Origin: Nageia nagi
Taxonomy: Eukaryota; Pinophyta
NCBI GenBank assembly: GCA_050084985.1
Contig: JBITNC010000001.1
Location: 22,940,001 to 23,004,000, forward strand
Length of the DNA stretch: 64,000 bases
Reading direction: 5' to 3'
Shown here: piece after piece, positions 10,328 through 20,149 of the stretch
Layout of the letters: the number at the start of each line of letters is the position of its first letter
How positions within the stretch are numbered: position 1 is the stretch's first letter
The notes under the pieces: model-generated
Seen by the model: the letters and a program-made list of their open reading frames with translations, nothing else
Database searches by the model: none
What the model was told of the DNA's origin: nothing
Position numbers and translations under genes: made by a program

Positions 10328-11345
10328 TTGATGTTGGATAAAGAGCTCAATAAAAGAATGACTCAATCATACACCAAAGCTAAAAATCAAGAGGTGAATA
10401 TATCTTATGCATTAATGTGTTCATTTGTTGAGCCTTCCTCATATACTAAAGCTACTACCAATGAGGATTGGAAGAAAGCCATGGAAGATAAGATTGAGGA
10501 AATCCAAAAAAATGATACTTGGAAGCTTATACCTATTCCCAAAGATAAGAAGATAATTGGTGTCAAGTGGATTTATAAATTGAAGCATAATCCTAATGGG
10601 AGTATTGTAAATCACAAATCCCATCTAGTTGCTAAAGGATATACTTAGAAGGAAGGGCTAGATTATGATGAGACAATTTACCTAGTGATCAATCTAAAAA
10701 CTATGAGATCTTTGCTTGCCCTTGCCTCTCATTTTGGATTAACAGTCTATCAAATGGATGTGAAATTTTCTTTCCTTAATGGATATTTAAAAGAGGTTAT
10801 TTATGTTAAGCATCCTGAAGGATGTATTATTCTTGATCAAGCAAACAAGATGTATAAACTCTAAAAGGATCTTTATGGTATTAAATAAGCATCTGGGCAT
10901 GGTATGCCTAGATTGATGATTACCTTCAAAAAAATAGTTAGCAAAGATCTCAATAGAAAGCACATTGTATACAAAAGTTAAAGGTAGCAAATTATTTATT
11001 CTATGCTTATATGTTGATGATATTATTTTTACTAGCACCTCTAATGCTATGATAGATCAAGTTAAGAATGTTATGATCAGTGAATTTGAGATGAGTGATC
11101 TTGGAGAGATGAATTATTTTCTTGGCATACAAGTCAAGAAATCCTCTAGTGGCATTTTGATCACTCAATCCAAATATATGGAAGATCTATTGGCCCACAT
11201 TAAGATGCAAAATTGCAGCCCCGTTGATACACCAACTATTGTCAGAGCCAAGCTATTGAAGGAGGAATCCTATCCACATATTGATGCCATTATGTACTAG
11301 TCCTTGATAGGTAGCCTTATGTATATTACTACTAATAGGTTGGAA
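10328..11345 (+). pseudogene. copia-2 reverse transcriptase, broken
   Basis: An open N-terminal part (10328-10648) gives 'DWKKAMEDKIEEIQKNDTWK' and 'IIGVKWIYKLKHNPNGSI', the start of RVT_2. 'ASHFGLTVYQMDVKFSFLNG' (about 10725-10790) holds the first catalytic Asp. After a frame change, 10965-11300 gives 'LYVDDIIFTSTSNAMIDQ' with intact YVDD, and 'MSDLGEMNYFLGIQVK'. Stops occur at 'HLVAKGYT-stop-KEG' (Gln in relatives) and elsewhere. Template would have been the element RNA. Confidence 0.9.
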
Positions 11346-11951
11346 ATCATGTTTATTATCAATAGAGTAGCTTGATTCATGCACTTACCACATCAAATGC
11401 ATTGGATTGCAGCCATGCAAATTCAATGCTATGTGAGTGGTACACGTTAAAATGGTCTTTAGTATAAATCATCATATGAGGTAATGTTATAAGCGTATAC
11501 AGATGCTAATTGGGATGAATGTCTTGATAACCAAAAGAACATGTTAGGGTATATATTCTTATTTAGAGAATCATTGGTATCATGGATTATTAAGAAGTAA
11601 TCTATTATTGCACTTTCATTAGCAGAAGCTAAGTATATTACTACCTTCACCACTTACACATAAGCCATTTGGCTTGCTCGTATATTTGAATATTTGGGCA
11701 TGGATATTGAGAACCCCATTTTAGTGCACCATGATAATCTCAACATGATTGTCATGACTAAGAACCCTATGTTTCATAGTAGGACAAAGCACATTGATAT
11801 ATGACATCACTTTATGAGAGATCTAGTTGAAGATGGCTTTATCCAATTTCACTATTGTCCTACTAATGATCAAATTGTAACATCTTTACAAACCCATTGC
11901 CCAAGGATCATTTTTTTTACCTTTGTAGCCAACTTGGAGTCTAGACCTTAG
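11346..11951 (+). pseudogene. copia-2 RNase H and end of pol
   Basis: 'AYTDANWDECLDNQKNMLGY' (about 11495-11555), 'ALSLAEAKYI' and 'ILVHHDNLNMIVMTKNPMFH' carry the D...E...D residues of the copia RNase H. Pol ends 'ANLESRP' at a TAG (11949-11951). The same stop is found at the same place in copia-3 and copia-5, so I take it as the true end of pol. Earlier stops are decay. Confidence 0.8.
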
Positions 11952-11955
11952 ACAT

Positions 11956-11972
11956 TTAGGGGGTGAATGTTG
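11956..11972 (+). other. Extra polypurine-like tract followed by TGTTG
   Basis: TTAGGGGGTGAATGTTG just after pol resembles a copia polypurine tract plus LTR start, but the real LTR begins about 150 bp later. The same arrangement is present in copia-3 (18376-18392) and copia-5 (58481-58498, minus). Confidence 0.5.
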
Positions 11973-12090
11973 TCAAACCTTGACTACCATAGGGTACTAG
12001 TTGGACTTTGTATATATTGCATATATATTTAACTTTATTTTATGTCTTTGTATTTTTTGGTCAACAGAGAAAAAGATTGCTTTTTTTCAT

Positions 12091-12118
12091 GGAGATTTTG
12101 GGGGTGATTGAAAATATT
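12091..12118 (+). promoter_or_regulatory. copia-2 polypurine tract
   Basis: GGAGATTTTGGGGGTGA lies directly before the 3' LTR start TTGAAAAT; it would prime plus-strand synthesis. The equivalent in copia-3 is GATTAAGGGGGCAA. Confidence 0.75.
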
Positions 12119-12976
12119 ATTCTCTAGATTCTTGAGTGCTATCATTACTTTTTACTGGGCTCTATCTCCACTCTTGAGTGTTAGTATCTACTTCGAGCTT
12201 TGTCTCTTCATATGGGATTGAATGATAACCTCTAGTAATTAATGTTTTATCTCCTCACTCTAGACTCTATCTCTTCCCTAAGCATTGTTATTCCAGGCAT
12301 TACCAACCCTGAGCATTACCTCACTTCATCCAATTTGGGATCTAATTTCTAGCATACAAGCTTTATTTTCCTAAAACTTGTTGTACCTACTATTTTGGGT
12401 GGATGATGTCACTTTTTGAGACCCTAGACCCCAAATCTTGTTTCAATTCATGATTATTCCTATGTGATGATATCCATCTTACTCTAGAACCCATATTTCA
12501 CTCCAAAAGAGTCTTTATGCCCTAAAATTAAATGCTCAATTGCCAACATTAATAATTGAATAACAACATTAATTTATTTTGTATAAAAATGGTTGTTATA
12601 CCTTCTACAACCATTTTAATGTTTTTTAGATATCATGTAGATAGACAGTGCATGGGCTTCTATTCTTTCTATAGAAAGGATAGCAAAATGTGTACATAGA
12701 GTCATTCTACATTTAATTTTATTGTTGACCAAGTTATGTGCATATAATATTTTATCTTAGTATAAATATAGATAGCATAGGCATTAAAAATGTTGATGGT
12801 CTAGAACAAGAGACGTTTATGTGTTGTTCAGCTCCATGAGAGTTGTGTAATATATTTCACTTCTTTGCAATACAAATATACTTTGGTCTCCTTTTTTTCT
12901 CACTATTTATTCTGCTTGTGGTTAGCCTTATTGTATTCTGGCTCTAGACATTATTTAGTTTTCTTCAAAATATTTA
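12119..12976 (+). repeat. copia-2 3' LTR, 858 bp
   Basis: Starts TGAAAATATTATTC and aligns with the 5' LTR to TCAAAATATTTA. TATAAATA at 12761-12768. The terminal CA is mutated to TA. It is followed by GGATC, matching the left duplication GGATT except for one base. Confidence 0.92.
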
Positions 12977-12981
12977 GGATC

Positions 12982-14084
12982 CATGACATGATTTTAATGA
13001 GGTAGGTTTAACAAATAATCTATGATTTTATAATGAATATTTGATGACATAGGTATTTTAGATTTAGTGAATCCTATGTAATTATGTTGTTTAAATATCT
13101 TATATGTACATAGAATTTATAAAAACCTCAAGCTATGAATCTAAAGAACATATCATTTTTATACTTTTATTTTTTCATATGGAACATATATTCTACTTCA
13201 TTTTGGTATATCTCAAGGCCAATTGTATACATATTTAAGTTTATCATCAACATTATATATAATTTTTTATGTATAATTTCTTCTACATGTATGGAATCAT
13301 GTTTATGTTACATTAAATTTGTATTTAACTATGTAAATATTGGATAAATCAATATTGAAGATGTTAAATATTTTCATTGTAAATTAGAACAAAATTCTTA
13401 CATTTCAAATTTAACATCATATATCACATTAAAAGTAACAAATTTAGTCATTTTCATATAAATAGAGGTTTTTTATACATTACACTAGAGTAATCTATGA
13501 TTCTAACATGTTAAACACTTGTTTTTCACCTATCATATATGCTCATCATAGATCATCAACTATTTGTACTTGCCATTGCATTCACATAACTACTCGACTT
13601 CAAAATTTTAGAATTCAAGAGCTTCAACCATACAATAACGAACTTGATTATGATCTAGTTCAATGCAACTTAGGAAGATTTCAAAATACTTAATTTTTTT
13701 GATATTTATCACTTAAGAATCAAACAAAAAATAACCATTTGAAAGTAGCTACAATCAATTTTTTCATGATTGCATATCAACAGTAAAACCAAATTATAAT
13801 TAATAAATTCATCACATGAGTATAAACACTAAAATTATAAATCTATTTTATTTTATTATGATATCAATAATAAAACCAAAATCAAAGTTTAAATCCTCTT
13901 TTTGGTTCTAGAAGGAAATCGATAATGTAGTGTCCTTTTATTTCTTATTACCATTTAAAGGTTCAAATCTTTGGATCTACTACTATAAGATTTACCTTTC
14001 CTTGGTTGAAATGAATTCAAGAGTGAGTTAAAATTGTGGGGGCTCAGGATTGAAAATACTTTACACTGAGTGGAATCAAGTTTG
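12982..14084. other. AT-rich spacer, nothing recognised
   Basis: Very AT-rich. Short hydrophobic frames (for example 13135-13347) are of the kind chance produces in such sequence. No repeat ends, RNA genes or coding motifs were seen. Confidence 0.5.
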
Positions 14085-15030
14085 ATATACTATCTCTAAC
14101 TTAAAGTCTAAAAACTAACCTTTAAAAATTAAAACTTAAATCCTCTTGATAAATACCTTTTCTTTACCAATTCACCTATTTCTTGGAATGATTATTTAAA
14201 ATTAAATAAAACAATGCAAATCACCCATCCTAATACTCTTTTGTTAAAAACCATATGTATAAAATTATATTTTTGACAAAAATAAGATTTTATGAAAAAT
14301 TATAAAGGTTCTTCATTTACTTTTTGAATGCTCACCCTATTGCATCTTTTGTGTCTAATATTACATTCCTTTCTACCTTAAAACATACTATATACATGAA
14401 TATACATTCTTTAATTTCATCAACATAACTTCACCAATCATATTATCAAGAGAATATTTCTTTTATTTTTGTTTCTTATCATTTGCTAAGAGAATATCTC
14501 ATCTTTATTCATAAAACACTTGCTACAATTTTTGTTAAGATGAGCACATAGCAGCGGGCAAATGATATAATAAGAAACCATTAAAATCTAACCACACTCT
14601 ATGACTAAACTTGAAAATAAGTAATAAACAAAATCTACAAAAAACTAAAATGTGGGGAAAATAGTTAGGGTGGATTGTAGTGTTAGTGTAGTGGTTGAGT
14701 ACAGCTAAAGCTTGCATAGATTGCTTCCACCACCTCATTTCTCTACTTCTACCAAACATACATGTAGAAAGGACCACCATCATTATGTTTTAGTTTTATT
14801 TATTCCATAGTTGAGTGTGTTACAATATCCAAGATGAGTAGAAACCAATGAGAATTGTGTAGATTATCTAAATTATGTTCCACCATCATATTCTATAGAT
14901 TTGTTGCACCTCATGTCCTCATACTACTTAATTGTATACACAAAATTTCTCTTCACTTAAAAATAAATTACTAAAGAGCTGCCCCACATGCTTTTGACAT
15001 GGAAAAAAGAGCCATTCCAAATGAAAATGA
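14085..15030 (+). repeat. Dispersed repeat R, copy 1 (unoccupied)
   Basis: Aligns by eye with 56822-57413 and 63494-63757. Shared landmarks are 'actatctctaactta', 'ggattgtagt', 'attgcttccaccacctcat', 'acatacatgtagaaaggac', 'ccatcattat', 'atgagaattgt' and 'cccacatgcttttgacatgg'. The two copies are roughly 80% alike. Here the CCATC site used by copia-5 in the other copy (about 14776-14780) is empty. The nature of the repeat is unknown; I see no coding frame in common. Confidence 0.75.
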
Positions 15031-15091
15031 TAGCTTCTTTTATGGATCCTAAGTGTTGACAAGGTAACCATCTACACAGCTACCCTTCATA

Positions 15092-15118
15092 GCCAATCCT
15101 CTAGTAAAGCTATAAATA
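15092..15118 (+). promoter_or_regulatory. Core promoter of the proline-rich protein gene (CCAAT and TATA)
   Basis: CCAAT at about 15092-15096 and TATAAATA at 15111-15118. If copia-3 and one copy of its duplication are taken out, the TATA box lies about 53 bp before the ATG of the secreted proline-rich frame (18762), a normal plant spacing with a short leader. It also starts just after repeat R ends, so it looks like genuine host sequence. Confidence 0.6.
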
Positions 15119-15146
15119 AGTTATGGATTTGCAAGCCTTTCATCTC

Positions 15147-15396
15147 TAAAAATGTTAATCTCCAAACCTCTAGGTGTAAGAGCTCCAAGTGTTTCCAACT
15201 TCCAAGCCTTGTTTCCATATCTCGGGAGATAGCTACAACTACTTTGAGATCTTATCTTCTACTCATGGTGATGTTTCCAGTCTACCAAGTGTTATTTTCT
15301 CCAAATTATCTCACTATTTATTCCACCTATGGTTAGCCTTATTGTGCTCTAGCTATACACATTATTTATTTTTCTCTTTCTCCTTCAAAATTTTCA
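15147..15396 (+). repeat. copia-3 5' LTR, 250 bp, without TATA box
   Basis: Starts TAAAAATGTTAATC (TG changed to TA) and ends AAAATTTTCA. It keeps the outer ends of the copia-2 LTR but lacks about 600 bp of the middle, including the region that carries TATAAATA in copia-2. No substitute TATA box is evident within it. Confidence 0.9.
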
Positions 15397-15398
15397 AT

Positions 15399-15410
15399 TG
15401 GTATCAAAGC
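15399..15410 (+). promoter_or_regulatory. copia-3 primer-binding site
   Basis: TGGTATCAAAGC, two bases after the LTR; one mismatch to the usual initiator-Met-tRNA complement TGGTATCAGAGC. Confidence 0.85.
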
Positions 15411-15478
15411 AAGAGATTTATTGGGTTAAATGGATTCCAAGCAAAGAAATTCACTACATTTGTAGATTCTCATTTTCA

Positions 15479-16320
15479 ATGGAGACCATTACAAGTATTG
15501 GTGCATCTAGATGTACACATTTATTATCTCATAAGACCTATGGAAATTTGTTTCCTAGGGTTTTACCAACTTATATGATGTCATCTTTGCAACCATGACT
15601 ACAAATGAGAAGAAATAAGTGTTGGATAACTATAAGAAGGATGTCAAGGCATTATTTGCCATCTAGTTTGAGATAGATGTGTCCATATTTCCCAAAATTG
15701 TAGTGTAAGATTTCTAAGAAAGCATGGGAGATCTTGGAGATCACATAAAAAGGATTAGATAAGGTCCATGTGGTAAAGCTCTAGATTTTAAGGAAGGAGT
15801 TTGAATCTCTCCATGTGAGAGAGGAAGAAAATATAAGTTTCTTATTTTCCAAGATCCAAGATCTTGTAAATGCCCTCCATTCACATGATGAAGAGATGGG
15901 AGACACCAAAATTTTTGAAAAGGTGCTCTATAGTTTGCGAAGAAGGTTTGGTCCCATCACCACTACCATTAAAGAAGCAAAAGACCTATCCCGACTCACA
16001 CTTATGGAGTTACAAGGTAGTTTAACTACCTATGAATATAAAATTAGTGTCAAAGTTGAGTCTTTGGACCAAGCATTCTAATGATAGTTGAGAATGAAGG
16101 GTTGAGACCCATCTTCATCAACTCCTAGTTCTTCTTCATACTCTCATGAAAGAACTAGATCATCGCATGGAAGAATCAGTGACTAAGGAAGAGGAAGAAG
16201 AGGTTATGGAAGAGGCCATTCTAGGGGAAGATCATAAGGTGAAGCCCCCAAACATTATGACTTTTGTAACAAACATGGTCATACAAAATCACATTATTAA
16301 AAGAAGAATTCCTAGCTCAA
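15479..16320 (+). pseudogene. copia-3 gag, broken
   Basis: The family start ATGGAGACC is at 15479. The best piece is an open stretch at 15815-16081: 'MREEENISFLFSKIQDLVNA', then 'RRFGPITTTIKEAKDLSRL' and 'TYEYKISVKVESLDQAF', ending at a TAA. This is a typical UBN2-type gag of plant copia. After a Gly/Arg/Glu-rich part the worn knuckle reads 'HYDFCNKHGHTKSHY' (about 16255-16300), with both its first and last Cys changed to Tyr. Confidence 0.85.
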
Positions 16321-16389
16321 AGCTTAGTATTTTGAGGATCAAGCTGACAGTAGGATGCTCCTCACCTATAGCAGTTTTCAGGCTAAAGA

Positions 16390-17010
16390 AGAAGATGTAT
16401 GGTACCTGGATAGTGGATGTTCTAACCACATGATTGAAATGAATCCTTATTTCATAATGTTGACATCAATGTCACAAGCCAAGTTAGGTTTGGTGAAAAC
16501 AAAAGTGTCAACATCCATGGTAGAGGAACTATGATATTTAAGTCCAAAGCTGGTAATATAGTTTATATGCATAGCACTCTCTTGGTTCCTAGCTTTAAGC
16601 ATAATCTATTAAGTATTAGTCAACTTAGTATAAGGGGTTATATAACCACCTTTAAAAGGAAAGGGTGCACCATAGTAAACGAGGCCAATAGCCAACTTAT
16701 AGCCACCATCCATATGATTGAAAATAGGATGTATATGCTTAGGATGACACCTACAGCAAGTTGTTTAAAATCATCCATTAATTCTACTTGGTTATGGTAT
16801 AGAAGATTTGTTCATTTAAATTTTCACTCATTGAATGGTCTACACAAATTGGTGAGAGGCCTTTTCCCATACACCTAGTGAGGTTTGTGAATGTTGTGTT
16901 GCAGGAAAGCAACATAGAGAGAAATTTCCAAAGCACTAATATAGGGACAAGTACCCTCTTCAACTAGTGCATGCAAACTTGTATGGAACAATGCAGCCAA
17001 ACATTTCTCA
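16390..17010 (+). pseudogene. copia-3 protease, pre-integrase and integrase stub
   Basis: 'VWYLDSGCSNHM' at about 16395-16430 is the protease active site. The open stretch 16531-16878 includes 'TLLVPSFKHNLLSISQLS' and 'WLWYRRFVHLNFHSLNGLHK', the pre-integrase His region. Integrase then reaches 'LVHANLYGTM', with the catalytic Asp changed to Asn as in copia-2. It jumps directly to 'PNISHL', losing the rest of the catalytic core by deletion. Confidence 0.82.
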
Positions 17011-17309
17011 TCTTTGAATATTTGACTCAACCTATTTTGTGCATGTCCCAAAATAAAATAGGAAGATTCTTGATGAGAATTCCATCAAATATATTTTAGT
17101 GGGATATTCTAAAGCATCTAAGGCCTATAGATGTTATGATCCTCTAACTGGTAAGATACACATTAGCAGAGATGTGATTTTTGAAGAAGCATACATAACT
17201 AATAAATAAAATGGTGTTGAAGACATCAACATTGCTAGATTCTAGCTTCATGAAGATTGTGAACCTTCTCACAATACTACATCTCCTCCTCCTTAATCTT
17301 TATCATAGT

Positions 17310-18371
17310 CACCTTGGGCATGGTATGCTTAGATTGATGGTTACTTTCAAAAAAAATAGTTATAAAAAATGCTTAGTGGAAAACACACTATACACAAAAG
17401 TTGAAGGTAGAAACTTCTTTATTTTGTGATTGTATGTTGATGATATAATTTTTACTAGCACCTCTAATTCTATGATTGATCAATTTAAGAATGCTATGAT
17501 TAGTGAATTTGAGATGAGTGATCTTGGAGAGATGAATTATTTCCTTGGCCTACAAGTCAAGCAATCCTCTAGTGGCATTTTGATCACTTAGTCCAAATAT
17601 ATGGAAGATCTATTGGCTCACTTCAAGATGCAAAGATGTAGCCCCATTGATACACCATCCTATTTTAGAGCTCAACTATTAAAGGAAGACTCCTCTCCAC
17701 ATGTTGATGCCACTATGTGCAAGTCCTTAATTGGTAACCTTATGTATCTCATTACTACAAGGTTAGACATCATGTTTGATATTATCAAAGTAGCCCAATT
17801 CATGCACTCACCACATCAAACACATTGGATTGCAACCAAATAAATCCTATGCTATTTGAGTGGCACACATCAATATGGGCTCTAGGATAAATCCTCTAAC
17901 CAAACAATGTTATAGGCCTATCAAGATGTTTATTAGGTTGAATGTCTTGATGATTGAAAGAGCATGTTAGGGTATGGATTCTTATTTGGAGAATCTTTGG
18001 TCTCATGGAGTAGAAAAAAGAAACCCATTATTTCACTTTCATTAGTAGAAGTTGAGTATATTGTTGCCTCTACCACTTGCATGCAAGCCATTTGGCTTGC
18101 CCTTATGTTTTGAAGATTTGGGCATGGATATTGAGCTCCCTATTTTAGTGCACTATGATAATCATAGCAAGATTTCCATGACCAAGAATACTATGTTTCA
18201 TAGCAATACAAAGCATAGTAATGCCGTCACTTTATGAGATATTTAGTTGAAGATGGCTTTATCCAATTTCATCACTATCCTACTAATGCTCAAGTTGTAG
18301 ACATCTTTATAAACCCATTGCCCAAGGATAGTTTCTACTACCTTAGAGCTAACTTAGAGTCCAAACCTTAG
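17310..18371 (+). pseudogene. copia-3 partial reverse transcriptase and RNase H
   Basis: The sequence resumes in mid reverse transcriptase near 'GHGMLRLMVTFKK'. 'YVDDIIFTSTSNSMIDQ' (about 17430-17480) follows, with YVDD intact, then 'YMEDLLAHFKMQRCSPIDTP' and 'IATK'. The RNase H part has 'LSLVEVEYIVASTTCMQAIW' (about 18040-18105) and 'ILVHYDNHSKISMTKN'. The end is 'LESKP' at a TAG, the shared pol stop. The missing N-terminal half removes the first catalytic Asp, so this copy could move only with help from others. Confidence 0.85.
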
Positions 18372-18486
18372 ACATTTAGGGGGTGAATGTTGGAGAATCT
18401 TAACTAGCTCAAGATATTGGTTGGACTTTATATATATTGCATATGTATTTAACTTTATTTTCTTTGATTTTTTTGTATTTTTTCTT

Positions 18487-18504
18487 GGAGATTAAGGGGG
18501 CAAT
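18487..18504 (+). promoter_or_regulatory. copia-3 polypurine tract
   Basis: GGAGATTAAGGGGGCAAT abuts the 3' LTR start TGAAAATG. A second purine tract, TTAGGGGGTGAATGTTGG, lies about 110 bp upstream at 18376-18392. Confidence 0.8.
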
Positions 18505-18739
18505 TGAAAATGTTAATCTCTAGATCTTCAGGTGTTACCAACTTTTGGGCCTTGTATCCATCTCCCATGAGATAGCTACAGCTACTTTAGGATCCTATCT
18601 CCTACTCCAGGTGATGTTTCCATTCTATCAGGTGTTATTTTCTCCCATTTATCTCACTATTTATTTTGCCTATGGTTAGCCTAATTGTGCTCTAGTTATA
18701 CACATTATTTGTTTTTCTCTTTATCATTTAAAATTTTCA
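18505..18739 (+). repeat. copia-3 3' LTR, 235 bp
   Basis: Begins TGAAAATGTTAATC and ends AAAATTTTCA. It aligns with 15147-15396 and shares the same missing middle. It is followed at once by ATCTC, the right target duplication. Confidence 0.93.
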
Positions 18740-18761
18740 ATCTCATTATAGGAGAGTCAAG

Positions 18762-19392
18762 ATGAAGTTCATTTGTAAGAATATATTGGTGGTTTTGATT
18801 ACAATCTTTATTTAGGATGCAATGCCATCGAAAGCCACATACCATACTAGCAATCCTCCTCCAATGCCTTACTCCTAAAAATATCCCCTCCTCCATCATA
18901 TTTTCTTGCTCCCATTTAGAATCCTACCCCTATACCATCCCACCATTGGAAAACCCCTCACCATTGATAGGAAATCCACCCCTCATGCCTACAAAACCTC
19001 CTCCAATGGCAGTCTCTCCTCCAAAGCCAACTCCACCACTAGTTTACACAAATCCCCCTCTAATGGTGGTAAAAACACCTCTAATTTTCTCAAAACCCCC
19101 TCCATTACATGTTCCTAAGTGTCTAGTAGTGATAAATCCACCCTTTATTCACATAAAACCCCCTCCACCACTTGTTCCTAAGCCTCTAGTCTATCTTAAA
19201 TACCCACCTCCAGTGGTAGTGAAGCCACACCCTCCTCCTACTATCACTCCAACCCCTCCCAAGTTATATCCACCCAAACATTCCAAATCTCCTATCCACC
19301 CCCACTTGAACATCACTACCCCAACTCACAAAACACCAAATAAGGCACATTATTCACAACATTTTTTTTGTAGTAGTCATGTCATTAGATGA
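18762..19392 (+). pseudogene. Proline-rich cell-wall protein gene, disabled
   Basis: The ATG at 18762 opens 'MKFICKNILVVLITIF', a good secretory signal peptide: a basic start, then a hydrophobic core. A TAG follows at codon 18, then 'MPSKATYHTSNPPPMPYS'. A one-base loss in a C-run shifts the frame, after which the long proline-rich part is read in the next frame to 19392. Examples are 'NPPLMPTKPPPMAV', 'IKPPPPLVPKPLV' and 'YPPPVVVKPHPPP'. The KPPP/VxxPP repeats resemble secreted proline-rich or hybrid proline-rich wall proteins. I saw no eight-cysteine domain downstream. This is the only likely host gene in the window. It is disabled by a stop, at least two frameshifts and the copia-3 insertion in its 5' leader. 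Confidence 0.7.
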
Positions 19393-20099
19393 CTTGGAAA
19401 AGCTCAGGCAAACCCAAGGCATTCCACAAATATATTTGCAGCTAGATTGGGAGAAGCGCAATTGGTGAATGCTCTTGTTAATATTCATTTGAAGTATGTT
19501 ACTATAATGCTAAAATAAAATATCTTAGGCTTTTTGAAAACTTTTCCATGCTTTGAGTCTTAATATTGCACATCTTATATGTATAATTCTCCATTAAATG
19601 GATTTTATCTCATGAGATCTCTCAAACTAATCACCCTCAACATTGAGGTTTTGTATACAAAAATAAGTCACTCTCAATCTCACAACCAAAATAGATGAGT
19701 GTAATACCAAATTTGAACTTACAAATTATGGAATTTAAATGAATATAAACTAGAGTAATTGTAGAGGATTACATGGGATATAAAATTAAAATAGAAATAT
19801 GTATATATAAATAGGGAGAGATGGTAGAGTGAAATGAAATGAAATATTATTAATGTTCATGGTGGCTCAAATATGATCCAAGGGACTAAAAAAGTAAAAG
19901 AGTGAAAACTAAAAGTAACAAAAATAAATACAAAAGAGTGCAAATCATGCATAGAGACAAAGAACATCATCCATATGACAAATTCTCTCTTAATTTCTAA
20001 CAACATCAGATGCTAATGAATTAATGCTAAAAAAATTATTGATCTAACTCTGCTTATCATTAATATGGAGTCCCAAATATCTATGAGTACATTATCTAG
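19393..20099. other. 3' flank of proline-rich gene, no further gene
   Basis: Holds an AATAAA at 19514-19519 that could be the old polyadenylation signal. The rest is AT-rich with no recognised coding. The 3' end of the LINE must lie in or near this stretch, but I could not place its tail. Confidence 0.4.
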
Positions 20100-20149
20100 T
20101 GGTCTTGCTGATGTCTAAATGATTTAGTGCTTGTTAGTTTTGGCTAATA

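Larger units (their letters stand above)
6912..12976 (+). mobile_element. copia-2: full-length but dead Ty1/copia retrotransposon
   Basis: A 6,065-bp element with two LTRs (6912-7849 and 12119-12976), an initiator-Met-tRNA-like primer site, gag, protease, integrase, reverse transcriptase, RNase H and a polypurine tract. It is flanked by GGATT (6907-6911) and GGATC (12977-12981), a 5-bp target duplication with one C/T difference. Coding parts carry many stops and several frameshifts. It belongs to the same family as copia-3 and copia-5: same LTR termini TGAAAAT...TTCA, same primer site and the same protein motifs. Confidence 0.93.
15147..18739 (+). mobile_element. copia-3: internally deleted copia element, perfect target duplication
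   Basis: A 3,593-bp element flanked on both sides by ATCTC (15142-15146 and 18740-18744). Same family as copia-2, but with LTRs of only 235-250 bp and two internal gaps. Most of the integrase core is missing (join near 16995, about 455 bp relative to copia-2). So is the N-terminal half of reverse transcriptase (join near 17310, about 675 bp). Because both LTRs share the short form, the LTR deletion predates this insertion. It sits between the TATA box and start codon of the proline-rich gene, in the same orientation. Confidence 0.93.

Noticed and set aside
13135-13347. Hydrophobic 70-codon frame in the AT-rich spacer
   Set aside because: Phe/Ile/Tyr-rich reading expected by chance at this base composition; no supporting signal.
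18906-19118. Ser/Thr-rich frame overlapping the proline-rich gene
   Set aside because: It is the alternative frame of the Pro-codon repeats; the Pro-rich frame plus the signal peptide explain the sequence better.
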